From Candidatus Heimdallarchaeota archaeon LC_3 (GTDB taxonomy: Archaea; Asgardarchaeota; Heimdallarchaeia; Hodarchaeales; LC-3), in assembly GCA_001940645.1 (NCBI GenBank), contig MDVS01000067.1:1-31805 (forward strand): a stretch of DNA of 31,805 bases, in the 5' to 3' direction. A model generated the notes under the pieces. The model had not been told where the DNA came from. It saw nothing but the letters and a program-made list of their open reading frames with translations, and did no database searches. A program made the position numbers and the translations under genes. Below, one piece after another: positions 16,851 through 25,556 of this stretch; within the stretch, counting starts at the first letter, position 1; each line of letters begins with the position of its first letter.

Positions 16851-17741
16851 TTACCTAAACATATTTTTTCGTAATATTTTTTGTTCTTCAATAAAAGAAT
16901 CATCTAAGAATTTTCCTGTTGAACGATAAAAGTTCATGAGAGTGGAATCTCTAATAAGAGTATAGATACCATTGTAAGGTACGTAATCAATGTCATAGAT
17001 TTCTTCATGGATGATGGAATAAACTCTACTATAATAATCATACATTAATTGAGCCAAATCGTGGGGAATTGGTTGAGCAGTAATCATAACCGCGTAAGAA
17101 TCAGATCCAGTACCAATTAGATGAATACGATTTTTAAGAATTGATTGTTTATTATTTAATTTTAAATATGGGGTTAGATCAAGTTCATCTAAAAAAACCA
17201 TTGGAAAATTAGGACTAAACTTTACGGTATCATTGAAAATTCCATCATCAAAGCATAAGAGTCTTTCTATTTCTTCCTCAATAATATCTGGGATAATAGT
17301 TTCTTTAGTTGAGTTTATTGAGGAGTTAGATATGAATTTTTGCAAATTATTACTCAATTCAGTGAAAACACCTCCAAATCTAGTGTGACTTCGTATGTGA
17401 ATGTTCAAAAATTCAATATAAAACTCCAAAGGAAAAATATCAAAGGGAGATATATTGAAATCCATAATTAAACACAATTTTTGAATAATGAAAGGATTAA
17501 GAGCATTATGAAAATCACATTCATAAACTAAGTAATTCAAATCATTCAAAAATGACGGAAGAACAAATGGCTGTTCATAAGTTGAGGGCCATTCTTTGAT
17601 TCTTTTTTGGGTATTCGATATCACACTTGATAGGTTACGGGGAAACATGTCTGAACTAGAATACGACCAATTAGTGCTCAAAACACTGCAACAAGAAGCT
17701 ATTTCATAGAAGTAATTTTCAGTATTAGACTTTTCAGACAT
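16851..17741 (-). CDS. Stand-alone copy of the novel LRR-associated domain
   Basis: 296 residues, ATG start with GTGGT 5 bases upstream. It lacks the repeats but matches the C-terminal half of the 13941-15851 protein: Cys17-Cys18, LNPFIIQKLCLIMDF (81-95), RIHLIGTGSDSYAVMIT (205-221), IPHDLAQLMYDYYS and the tail DDSFIEEQKILRKNMF. The RIHLI-GTGSDSYAV-IT strand, loop, strand and the following helix recall a small profilin/longin-like or roadblock-like fold, but this is only an impression. It is first in the operon, 5 bases before the CPBP gene. The two copies are too diverged to be a recent duplication. Confidence 0.75.
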   Translation of the reverse strand: MSEKSNTENYFYEIASCCSVLSTNWSYSSSDMFPRNLSSVISNTQKRIKEWPSTYEQPFVLPSFLNDLNYLVYECDFHNALNPFIIQKLCLIMDFNISPFDIFPLEFYIEFLNIHIRSHTRFGGVFTELSNNLQKFISNSSINSTKETIIPDIIEEEIERLLCFDDGIFNDTVKFSPNFPMVFLDELDLTPYLKLNNKQSILKNRIHLIGTGSDSYAVMITAQPIPHDLAQLMYDYYSRVYSIIHEEIYDIDYVPYNGIYTLIRDSTLMNFYRSTGKFLDDSFIEEQKILRKNMFR

Positions 17742-17868
17742 TTTTTACCACTTTGAAATTATCTATTCATTCAAATTTCTATTCTTTCATATAATTATTT
17801 ATTTTAAATATAACGCCATTTTTACATAAAAGCATATTATACACAATCAAATCATGTGATCATTGTTA

Positions 17869-18543
17869 CTATCCAATAATTTTTAGCCATTGGACTACTA
17901 ATAATTTTGTTTTTGTATCAAAAGCAGAAATACCACCCCAATCATTAAGACCGGCAACAAATGTAATAATCTCGTTAAATTTATTTGACATGCCTTCTTG
18001 AAATTTCATGTTTCGGGCATATTGAAGGTCTGTATAAGCGAGTTTTAACATCGTATTAGTAGATTCACCCGTTCCTGTAGCTTTGCTTTCGTAAAACGTT
18101 AAACCTTTAATTAAAAAATCAGGAGTCGTATAAAGTGTTTTATTCCCGAACTTTTTACTAAATAAATAAATATCATACAAAGCTATGTCAGTAAAATTAA
18201 AACCAGCTGCTTGAGTTAAATACAGAAGAGAATTGATTTCACCTATATCACCCACCTCCCAATCTTTTAATGTTTTATCTATCCTTCCGAAAAGAAAGAT
18301 CTTAGCAAGACTAAGTGATCTAGTTAGTATTTTTGTAGGAAAACTCAAGATATATGCCACAAGATTCATATAGGACATCAAAGTTATGGAAAGAGGTACA
18401 GGATCGAATGATTCTCGTGGTTTCCATGGCATACCTTTAACGGTGTACCCTGGACTCGAAAAAACAGGTAAACCATATTTACCTTCAACTTTAACTTTTA
18501 TACTAGCAGTTCTATCACGAAAATCTATCGAATGAACATCCAT
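17869..18543 (-). CDS. PD-(D/E)XK nuclease-like protein
   Basis: 224 residues from the ATG at 18543. Residues 98-155 show the fold: GDIGEINSLLYLTQAAGF (Glu102 in the first helix), then TTPDFLIKG with Asp142, then TFYESKATG with Glu152 and Lys154, then a helix containing Gln174 and Arg177. This P-D...E-x-K pattern is typical of restriction or repair nucleases. The N-terminal 90 residues, with a hydrophobic stretch near 50-85, are unrecognised. Its start overlaps the start of the divergent gene at 18543 and no ribosome site is visible, so the true start could be internal. Confidence 0.65.
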   Translation of the reverse strand: MDVHSIDFRDRTASIKVKVEGKYGLPVFSSPGYTVKGMPWKPRESFDPVPLSITLMSYMNLVAYILSFPTKILTRSLSLAKIFLFGRIDKTLKDWEVGDIGEINSLLYLTQAAGFNFTDIALYDIYLFSKKFGNKTLYTTPDFLIKGLTFYESKATGTGESTNTMLKLAYTDLQYARNMKFQEGMSNKFNEIITFVAGLNDWGGISAFDTKTKLLVVQWLKIIG

Positions 18544-19025
18544 TGAGGTACAAATTAAAAATAGATCTGAAATCCTCTCTTAAGACTAATTTAGAAAAAA
18601 TAACAAATAATTGTATTCAATTAGGAAAAGATATTATAGAACACCGGAATAAACAGCTAATTGGAGGATTAACATTATTTTTTGAGAAAAATAAGATCAC
18701 AGGACCAATTTTTTCAATCATCAATATCAAAGAAGTAAAAGAGGAAAAAGAAGAAGATTGGAATATTTTGAATGCGTTATTATCTATGATCCCCAATACG
18801 GTACAGGAACTAAACAATGAAAACTTAGGAATAAACGTTGCTAAAATAAACACGCAGAGAGAATATACAATTCTTGATGTAAAAGAGGAAAAAAAATATA
18901 CGAGTTATAAAGATATAACTTTACCAGATTATTGGAAAATGTGTTTAACTATTTATTCACAGTGGAATCTACAAGGATTACTAGATATTTCAAATTATTG
19001 GGAAAAAAGACAAAGAAAATTGTAG
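18543..19025 (+). CDS. Unknown soluble protein divergent from the PD-(D/E)XK gene
   Basis: 160 residues from TTG, the only standard start in the frame (a stop lies at 18504). Charged, with an acidic Lys/Glu patch (KEVKEEKEEDW, about 64-74) and an aromatic C-terminus (DYWKMCLTIYSQWNLQGLLD). The frame begins on the very base where the opposite gene begins, leaving no room for a promoter between them unless transcripts overlap. No family recognised. It may partner the nuclease-like neighbour. Confidence 0.5.
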   Translation: MRYKLKIDLKSSLKTNLEKITNNCIQLGKDIIEHRNKQLIGGLTLFFEKNKITGPIFSIINIKEVKEEKEEDWNILNALLSMIPNTVQELNNENLGINVAKINTQREYTILDVKEEKKYTSYKDITLPDYWKMCLTIYSQWNLQGLLDISNYWEKRQRKL

Positions 19026-19213
19026 ATGCTTTATTTATGACATTCTTCTAATTTCATTGATAACGAATCTTCATTTAGTTTTTCTAAAAATTTCATTTGA
19101 TTTTCAATTGGTCTAAATAATAATTAAGTTTAAAAATATCACCAGATCTTAAATTAAAGCGAAGTTACTGGTAATTTTGAAAATAAATTAATAAAATTTA
19201 TCAATTATTAATC

Positions 19214-20701
19214 TTAATTTTTAATATATCTTGCAATACCATTTTCTATATCTAAATTAAAATTTGTTAGATTTAGAGAGCGATTTAAAAGATTAAAATT
19301 ATTAAATGTTAGTTCAATTTCAGCATCTGGATTTTTTTCCTTAAATTCGTCAATCTGTTCAAGAAAATAGCTAACAGCATTTCTCGGAATATGAATAAAT
19401 CCTAATCCTTGTTTTTCTTCTTCATTAGTAAATAAATGAGCAATCGGATACATTATAAGGCTGTTTTTAAAATTAGAAAATAAATCTTTATTATCAATTG
19501 AAAACCTAACTCCTATTCTAAAATCCAATCCTATAAAGTTAATTGAATTGTAATATTGAAACACATTCTTTTCTACAAATTCCTCTAAAAATTTCATAAT
19601 CGCATTAACATGTATATCCGGGAACAGTTCTTCTAAACTGTAGAGAGATAAATTACTGGTTCTACTTAAGGTCTTTATTACATGTATTTCCCATGGTTTA
19701 TACTTTCTTTGTAAAGGACTCATTAAATCCCAATTTACATAATTTGAACTTTCTAAACTTGCTGTTTGCAAAGTAGGAGTTTTGAAGTTTTCCCAAGTGT
19801 CGATTTTTTTATTATCAAAAGCATTCATGTTAGAATTCCAAGACCAATTTGTCAAAGGAATATAATCAATTCCCTGTAGTAATTCTTCAGTTGAATCGAA
19901 TGGAATACATAGAATTCTATACTCATTATGAGAAAATTTAATATCCCAAAACAAAAAAGGTTTTAATTCATCATTAAATGGAAATGACGAATCAATTAAA
20001 ACATAATAAAAACCAAATTTGCTCGCATTAACAATAACTCCAGTATACCAACATATTTTATAATTTAACAATAAAGTGGTTGCTCTTTCAATTTTTTTTA
20101 AATTTTTGTTAGATAAACTTAATCCCTCAAGAATATGACGATCACTAATTGGTGATATATGAAAACCTCCGTCGCTTTTTATTTTCAAAAAATTAGGATC
20201 AGAGATTAATTTTAATACATCTACTTCTCGTTTCCTTAATGGAATTGTTATTTTCTTTAACCGACTGAAAAATCCCTTAAAAAATTCGTTTAATCCCTCA
20301 CTTATTTTGAAATTCTTGAAATAACTATCTATGGAGGTGAAATCGGGTAATTTTACTGAAGCTACATTAATATCTTTTATCAAATCAAAATAGACCACAA
20401 AAGATTTTGGGTATTCAAAACCTCCATTTTTAACTATTAAAGGAATAAAATAACTTTTCTTCATTGTTTTTAATATATAACTTTTATCCACCGGATATAA
20501 AAATGAAAAATCCCCAAATTTCTCATGAAAACGCATACACAAACTTAATAAAAAATTTTTCTTCTTTTTAGTATAGATTTCATAGTCTTTATTGGTATAA
20601 GTAGAAAAAAAATCCCTACATTCAAAATAACCCGAAGCTATCTCATTAATTACTTCTTCTTCTATTGTTAAAAGTTTTGATTGATTATATTCAGAATTCA
20701 T
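19214..20701 (-). CDS. Unknown protein, probably with winged-helix segments
   Basis: About 495 residues from the ATG at 20701, preferred over TTG 20719 because GAGATGA lies 7 bases upstream. Two regions look like winged helices: about 160-225 (REVDVLKLISD, then ILEGLSLSNKNLKKIERATTL, then a strand pair) and about 335-400 (KPWEIHVIKTL, SLEELFPDIHVNAIMKFLEE, then a wing-like strand). Repeated winged helices are common in archaeal regulators. The C-terminal 80 residues form strands (GFIHIPRNAVSYFLEQID, then IELTFNNFNL). No catalytic motif. It stands alone. Confidence 0.5.
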   Translation of the reverse strand: MNSEYNQSKLLTIEEEVINEIASGYFECRDFFSTYTNKDYEIYTKKKKNFLLSLCMRFHEKFGDFSFLYPVDKSYILKTMKKSYFIPLIVKNGGFEYPKSFVVYFDLIKDINVASVKLPDFTSIDSYFKNFKISEGLNEFFKGFFSRLKKITIPLRKREVDVLKLISDPNFLKIKSDGGFHISPISDRHILEGLSLSNKNLKKIERATTLLLNYKICWYTGVIVNASKFGFYYVLIDSSFPFNDELKPFLFWDIKFSHNEYRILCIPFDSTEELLQGIDYIPLTNWSWNSNMNAFDNKKIDTWENFKTPTLQTASLESSNYVNWDLMSPLQRKYKPWEIHVIKTLSRTSNLSLYSLEELFPDIHVNAIMKFLEEFVEKNVFQYYNSINFIGLDFRIGVRFSIDNKDLFSNFKNSLIMYPIAHLFTNEEEKQGLGFIHIPRNAVSYFLEQIDEFKEKNPDAEIELTFNNFNLLNRSLNLTNFNLDIENGIARYIKN

Positions 20702-20821
20702 AATTTTTTCATCTCTCAAAATGTTATTTTTTCAAAATACATTGTTTCTTTTCTTTATGACAGGTCTAATGACACGCTATTTTTGAGTTTTTGTGTGTTT
20801 CATTTTTTTTGGTTTTCAAAA

Positions 20822-21034
20822 ATGAACACAAATAATACACTATCAAAAACAGCTAGAGTTCTATTTCTCTCTGCTATTTGTTTAACAGTTGTAGTAATGA
20901 GTTTTGAATATTCAGTTACTGAAGAAGAAATTTTAGTAAATAATGATCTATATTCAGATATAAAACTTATTTCTGACCCACCAGGTAATTTATTAGAATG
21001 TAAAGTAGACGTAGGCTGTTCTATTCCGGACTAA
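20822..21034 (+). CDS. Small secreted or membrane-anchored protein
   Basis: 70 residues from the ATG at 20822; the frame is open further upstream but that part is Phe-rich and non-protein-like. After a polar start (MNTNNTLSKTAR) comes one hydrophobic segment (VLFLSAICLTVVVMSF), then a short acidic exposed tail with two Cys (C60 and C66). No family recognised. It is divergent from the winged-helix gene. Confidence 0.45.
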   Translation: MNTNNTLSKTARVLFLSAICLTVVVMSFEYSVTEEEILVNNDLYSDIKLISDPPGNLLECKVDVGCSIPD

Positions 21035-21114
21035 CTCAACAAACTACTATTATTAAATTCTAAAGTATCATAATCCAGATTAAGTGACTTAATTCAAAGA
21101 ATAAAAATAAACAA

Positions 21115-21432
21115 GTGATTTATTTGACTGATTTCGATAATCCGCTTGAGGCTTTACCACCATCTAAAAAAATTAAAGTTAGAATAACAAAATTACTTAA
21201 TAGACCACCAGTATATCTTACTGCTGAAGAAAAATGGATATTGATTGGTACTTTACTCAATTTATTTGGTGCTAACTTCGATTGGGAAAAGTTGGATCTT
21301 TTTCTAATATGGGGTCAAAAAGATTTAGATCATCTTAAATTAATTCAAAAATTAGTAAATGCAATTTCAGGTGCTCAATCAAGAGCTTATTATGATGATT
21401 CAGAGTGTGTTTGGAGATTAGAATACAGTTAA
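21115..21432 (+). CDS. Small unknown soluble protein
   Basis: 105 residues from GTG (a TTG start three codons later is possible; no ribosome site seen). Mixed helix composition with LTAEEKWILIGTLLNLFGAN (residues 35-54) and a C-terminal strand ending ECVWRLEYS. The amino-acid content is well balanced for such an AT-rich region, supporting a real gene. No family recognised. Confidence 0.5.
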   Translation: MIYLTDFDNPLEALPPSKKIKVRITKLLNRPPVYLTAEEKWILIGTLLNLFGANFDWEKLDLFLIWGQKDLDHLKLIQKLVNAISGAQSRAYYDDSECVWRLEYS

Positions 21433-21597
21433 TTTTTGCTTAAGTATTTTTGATTCAATAATTGTTCAATTTTTATTGATCATTTTGATGATGGAGTATG
21501 GAGATTGATATCTATTTTTTAATAAACTTTTTTTTTTACATTAATTCAATAAACAAAAAAAACATAGAGAAAATACTTATAAAAAGTAAAACAGGGG

Positions 21598-21705
21598 TCA
21601 ATTTATTCTAAAAACAGCTAATTGTTCAATAGAGGTCCTAGCTATTCCTTCAACTTCAATAATAATCTTTGATCCATTAATTATAACAGGTTTTGTAATT
21701 TGCAT
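21598..21705 (-). CDS. 35-residue ORF, possible Trypco1-like fragment
   Basis: ATG at 21705 to TGA at 21598, encoding MQITKPVIINGSKIIIEVEG and a tail ARTSIEQLAVFRIN. The pattern of a short strand, a loop ING, then IIIEVEG resembles the start of trypsin-co-occurring domain 1, whose members begin with a strand and a VEV motif. Too short for a whole domain and without a ribosome site, so it may be a remnant or a leaderless mini-gene. A trypsin-like fragment exists at 31005, but 9 kb away. Confidence 0.3.
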   Translation of the reverse strand: MQITKPVIINGSKIIIEVEGIARTSIEQLAVFRIN

Positions 21706-21832
21706 TATTTTTATACGTAAATCAAGGAATAAACCTTAATACTCATTATTATAGTTAAAAGGCATTAATTTTGAAAAAAGAATAGCGACCTCAAATACCA
21801 TTTAAAAGAAAGGATCGGGTATTTTTTTTCTA

Positions 21833-22126
21833 TTAAAAAATGAATCCAAAAATCGCTGTTATAATACTCGAAATTAAAGTAATAATGGGAATTACGGCCA
21901 GCATGGAAGAATTAGGAAATTTATCCATATCTTTCAATCTTTTTAAATTATTCTGGTTAATTGTTAGCTCTATTAAATCAGCATGCTCTAAATGACTTGA
22001 ATAGAGAGAAAATTTTTGTTTTTCAATCATTAAATTTCTAACAGACAAATAAATTTGAATTTTAGAAATAATTAAATAAACAATTAATATAATGATTGTA
22101 AAACTGATGAATGCAATTGTAAACAT
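21833..22126 (-). CDS. Small two-TM protein
   Basis: 97 residues from the ATG at 22126. Membrane helices near residues 3-25 (IAFISFTIIILIVYLIISKI) and 77-96 (LAVIPIITLISSIITAIFGF) enclose a polar loop with SLYSSHLEHADLIEL. The start lies a few bases from the transposase fragment on the other strand, so its original promoter may have been displaced by insertion. No family recognised. Confidence 0.5.
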   Translation of the reverse strand: MFTIAFISFTIIILIVYLIISKIQIYLSVRNLMIEKQKFSLYSSHLEHADLIELTINQNNLKRLKDMDKFPNSSMLAVIPIITLISSIITAIFGFIF

Positions 22127-22130
22127 TGTA

Positions 22131-22682
22131 ATGTATCATTATTCTGTTCAGAAAGTTGATCATGATGCTAAAAAGAAAGCCAATGAACAGACAAGAGGTC
22201 GTAAACGTACGCCTTTTGTAAAATACGAACAAATAGTCAAGTTTATGGGTGACTTTGAAAAGTGGTCTTTTTTTACTCATCCAACGTCTGGTGAACGTAT
22301 TTTCTATAAAAAAGCATTTGTGACCTTAAAAGCAGGAAGGCAGAGCATAATCTATGGGTACAAGAGTAAAAAATATAAAAATCCGAAATTTATCATGGTT
22401 AACCCTAAACGTAAACATATGCGAGATCCAAGAACCATTTATCGTGATTACACTTTTAGATGGATTATTGAAGTATGTCACAGAGAAATCAAGCAACAAT
22501 TTAATATTGGTAAGTGTCAAAGCCGTGATATGTGGATTGTTAATGGTTTTCTCATGCTCCTAGGGTTTACGTTCTCTGTCTGGAAAATTACAGTCTTTTT
22601 TGAAAGTCAAGAAGGTGAAAACATTCCTGGATGTCCAACATGGGCTAATAACTTTCATGAAGAATATATAAAAAGTCATTGA
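22131..22682 (+). pseudogene. IS4/ISH3-like transposase, C-terminal remnant
   Basis: The frame encodes the C-terminal half of a DDE transposase. There is a basic segment TRGRKRTPFVKYEQI, a middle with KAFVTLKAGRQSIIYGYKSK, then YRDYTFRWIIEVCHREIKQQ, where RWIIE supplies the catalytic Glu, and GKCQSRD. The frame extends upstream to 22092, but that part belongs to the complement of the neighbouring membrane gene. The half with the first Asp is absent, so the copy cannot be active alone. It may belong to the same family as the N-terminal piece at 1-378, but the two do not overlap and this cannot be confirmed here. Confidence 0.65.
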
Positions 22683-22895
22683 TAAGAGAATTTTGAAATC
22701 AAGGAGAAATGAAAGATGTAAATAACCGAAAAATTCAAGAGATTAAAAAGTGCAATTCGAGTAATTAGATATTCTTGAATCTAAAACAAGTCTCAAAAAT
22801 TAACTTTATATAATTTTTTTTTCTTATTTAAACTCTAATTCTCTATTGTATTAACAAGAAATGACTATTAGACAAAATTCGACGTATTTAGACAA

Positions 22896-23332
22896 TTGTT
22901 CTTCTATACTAAATTATCCAGATTGTCTCCTATCTACTTTGCAGTTATTATCTCCTTGTTATTTATTATTTCTTTTCTCTTTGTCATCATTACCAGAGCA
23001 AATACGAAAAATATAATTGAAAATTCTACAGTTTGCAACCAAATTTATTGCTATTTCAACATTTTTAAAATAAAAAAACATAGAAATAATGAAAAAAATG
23101 ATGATTACGTTTGGAAGAATTACAAAAAGATCAAGATGAACACGACAAAATAACACTAACACAGTTAAGTATGTTTAACCCAGGGGTACAAACACATTTG
23201 TTAAGAATTAGCGAATTAGTAAATATAGAAAAATTATTAGTTGAAGAGTCAATCAAGCGCATTATACAAAAGTTATTTTTTTATTGTCAAATTATGATTT
23301 TTCTATTGAACAAAGTTTTTTTAGCAGCCTAG
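22896..23332 (+). pseudogene. Frameshifted TM plus helix-turn-helix-like gene
   Basis: The first frame (TTG 22896 to TAA 23153) has one TM helix (IYFAVIISLLFIISFLFVII), then a polar Lys/Asn-rich stretch. From about 23109 a second frame continues as LEELQKDQDEHDKITLTQL, then GVQTHLLRISELVNIEKLLV and EESIKRIIQKL, which looks like a helix-turn-helix domain. One missing base in the T run at 23110-23112 would join NDDYV to LEELQKD. It is either a real frameshift mutation or a homopolymer sequencing error. A TATATAA at about 22807-22813 could be its promoter. Related membrane-anchored HTH proteins occur in archaea, by general knowledge. Confidence 0.45.
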
Positions 23333-23408
23333 TTTTTATTTAAAATTCAATAATTAATTTTGGGTCGACATTCTAAATAATGTAAGAAAAATTTTAAACA
23401 TTGGAAAA

Positions 23409-23418
23409 TTTTATAAAT
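23409..23418 (+). promoter_or_regulatory. Candidate archaeal TATA box for the secreted-protein gene
   Basis: TTTTATAAATA preceded by the purine-rich GGAAAA, like a BRE and TATA pair. The expected transcript start would be about 25 bases downstream, giving a leader of some 70 bases before the ATG at 23507. In such AT-rich DNA this motif is only suggestive. Confidence 0.3.
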
Positions 23419-23506
23419 ACTTATTCAAATCACTACCTGTCTAATTTTTTAAGCAAATTTAACAAATCTATTGTTCTATTTAAAAAAGACAAAAAAATAT
23501 AAAAAA

Positions 23507-24151
23507 ATGGTTTTTAAGATGAAAACACATATTTCTAAAAAATCGATACGATTAAAAATTTTATTTCTTTTTGGAATCTTCACAATTTTGTTAATGGCTA
23601 GTTCTCCAGGAAGTGCAGTAAGTGACATTATAGTTGATTACACGTATTTATCAATTTTCGGAGTTGAAAATGACGGAGATAGTGGAGATGATTCTTCAAG
23701 TTGTACAATTCCATGGGAAACATGCGGAAAGGGTGAATTTAAGATTTTTCATCCTAGTGGGTCAAGTTACGATGTAACAGATCTAGCTTCACCAGACACA
23801 AAGACATGGGGTTATGGTGATGGGGGTAATGGATTGCGAACAAGCGATGTTTATCATACTTATAATGTATGGTATACCTATGACCTAAAAGATGACGATG
23901 GAATTTGGGGCTGGCAAAGTGTATTTAAATTTAAGATAAAACTTCTAAATGTTGGTTATACAGGCCTCTTAACCTTCAATATGGATAATAATAAAAATAC
24001 GGGTCAAAATTATCCTATTCAGATTGGTGGAAATACATACGCCTATTTTAATATTATAAGTCGTCTTACTGATAGTGGTGGAAATCCAAACTATATATTT
24101 TTCAAACTTTATCAGATTGGTACGTCCTGTCCAGAATGTTCACCGGAATAA
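23507..24151 (+). CDS. Secreted protein with signal peptide, unknown domain
   Basis: 214 residues from the ATG at 23507 (ATG 23519 also possible; a TTG at 23471 gives a Lys-rich extension). A basic N-terminus and hydrophobic core (ILFLFGIFTILLMASS) followed by PGSAVSD form a signal peptide. The mature part is rich in Gly, Asp, Ser, Thr and Trp (DGDSGDDSSS, WGYGDGGNGLRTSD), with two Cys pairs, suggesting a beta-rich extracellular, perhaps calcium-binding, domain. It lacks a C-terminal anchor. It could be cargo or partner of the ABC system downstream, but 600 bases separate them. Confidence 0.6.
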   Translation: MVFKMKTHISKKSIRLKILFLFGIFTILLMASSPGSAVSDIIVDYTYLSIFGVENDGDSGDDSSSCTIPWETCGKGEFKIFHPSGSSYDVTDLASPDTKTWGYGDGGNGLRTSDVYHTYNVWYTYDLKDDDGIWGWQSVFKFKIKLLNVGYTGLLTFNMDNNKNTGQNYPIQIGGNTYAYFNIISRLTDSGGNPNYIFFKLYQIGTSCPECSPE

Positions 24152-24172
24152 TTTCTGTTTATTTGAAAATTA

Positions 24173-24367
24173 TTATTTCCTAGACCTTTTTTCTCTAGAA
24201 CGTGTCATTGCACACCTCGTAAATAATTGGCATCTCGAAACGCCCAACACACTTAGGAGCAACTTTTGCTCAATTTCATCTTCAAATGGCAGTTTTGTGT
24301 GATCTCTTGCAAGTATGTTTAAATCTTCAATTCGGTAATTATGGTCGTCCTCATAGTCTTCAAACAA
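24173..24367 (-). CDS. Short ORF of uncertain reality
   Basis: 64 residues beginning MFEDYEDDHNYRIEDLNIL, with a middle KLPFEDEIEQKLLLSVLG and a basic end TRSREKRSRK. Composition and higher G+C than the surroundings suggest real or once-real coding sequence, perhaps a remnant of a mobile gene. No ribosome site or family is seen. It lies tail to tail with the secreted-protein gene. Confidence 0.3.
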   Translation of the reverse strand: MFEDYEDDHNYRIEDLNILARDHTKLPFEDEIEQKLLLSVLGVSRCQLFTRCAMTRSREKRSRK

Positions 24368-24778
24368 TTATAGCTAAAAAAGTTAAAAGGAGGTTTTGAA
24401 GAAATCAGTTAAAAGAATCATTGATGTATTTAATACAAAAATCCAAAATATTAAAAAAAATTGAATAATCTTACTATATAGATGAATTTAAAGAATAAAT
24501 AGAAGAATTTGCATTAAAACACAAGAAAAACTTTTTAACGCATTTTATATCATTTGTGATCAAGTACATGAATGATTAAATGTAATAAAGATAGATTTTT
24601 AGAAGAAGAAAGTTAAATAATTTTCTTTATTATTTTGCTGTTGTAGAAAAAAAGTTAAAAAAAGAAAAATGGAATTTCACTAAATCTGTTAATTTGTGCT
24701 ATTAAAAAGCTAGAAACTGTTAAGAATTATTTTTGTAAAAATAGTTCAGTGTCTTTTAAGGTAAAATAGTGATTATTA
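24368..24778. other. 411-base AT-rich gap with decayed short frames
   Basis: A perfect-looking GGAGG at about 24390 is followed by a TTG frame of only 22 codons (KKSVKRIIDVFNTKIQNIKK), then stops, then a further open piece in the same frame (RICIKTQEKLFNAFYIICD). This may be a dead small gene. The last 60 bases hold the leader and ribosome site (GTGAT) of the ABC ATPase gene. No RNA gene or repeat seen. Confidence 0.3.
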
Positions 24779-25480
24779 TTGAATTTTCTTGTCGAAATTA
24801 CAAATCTCGTTAAAGTTTATGGTCAAGGAAAAACAGAAGCTGCTTTAGAAGGTGTAAGTGCAACTTTTTTAAAAGGTATATTGAATATTGTCGTAGGACC
24901 GAGTGGTTCGGGAAAAACAACTTTATTAAACTGTATTGGGGGTTTATTACGACCTACGTCTGGAAAGATTTCTATAGAAAATTTCCTTTTGTCTAATGCA
25001 TCAATAAATGAATTACTCTATCATCGAAGATTTACAGTTGGGATAATCTTTCAAGATTACAACTTAATTCCAGGTCTAACTTGCGAAGAAAACATCTTTT
25101 TACCGGGGTCATTTAAGTATAAATCAAGGAATTCACTTAAAGAAGCTTCTGATTCTTTATTGAAGGAATTAGATATTTATGATTTACGAAAAATAGATGT
25201 TTCTCACCTGTCTGGTGGTGAAAGACAAAGGGTTAGTATTGCTACCGCTTTAATTAATGATCCACCTATTTTATTAGCAGATGAACCAACGGGACAGCTA
25301 GATACTAATAATACTGAAAAAGTCATTACGATATTGAAACGGAAAGCACAGGAAGGTAAATGTGTTATCGTGTCTACTCATGATCCACGTGTAGTCAAAC
25401 ATGGTGAGAAAATATTTAAATTAAATCGAAAAGAATTAAAAATTTCGAAAGACATTTCAGAATCATTTCATTTTAATTGA
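24779..25480 (+). CDS. ABC transporter ATPase, MacB/LolD type
   Basis: 233 residues, TTG start with GTGAT 6 bases upstream. Complete ATPase: Walker A GPSGSGKTT (40-48), Q-loop Gln92 (IIFQDYNLIPGLT), signature LSGGERQRV (144-152), Walker B ILLADEPTGQLD (164-175) and switch His201 (STHD). ADEPTGQLD and the length are typical of MacB/LolD/FtsE-type subunits that power FtsX-like permeases. It heads an operon with two such permeases (25557, 28364). The system probably moves lipids, peptides or surface proteins, or performs mechanical work across the membrane; direction and cargo cannot be read from the sequence. Confidence 0.93.
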   Translation: MNFLVEITNLVKVYGQGKTEAALEGVSATFLKGILNIVVGPSGSGKTTLLNCIGGLLRPTSGKISIENFLLSNASINELLYHRRFTVGIIFQDYNLIPGLTCEENIFLPGSFKYKSRNSLKEASDSLLKELDIYDLRKIDVSHLSGGERQRVSIATALINDPPILLADEPTGQLDTNNTEKVITILKRKAQEGKCVIVSTHDPRVVKHGEKIFKLNRKELKISKDISESFHFN

Positions 25481-25556
25481 TTATTGATTAACAAAATGAA
25501 AGAGATAAGCAACGATGTTATACTAGAACAGAAATTAAGAATAGATTGGTGGAGAA

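Noticed and set aside
22896..23162. Minus-strand frame at 22959-23162 and the plus-strand one at 13527-13712
   Set aside because: Phe/Ile-rich translations that are complements of better supported frames, without start signals.
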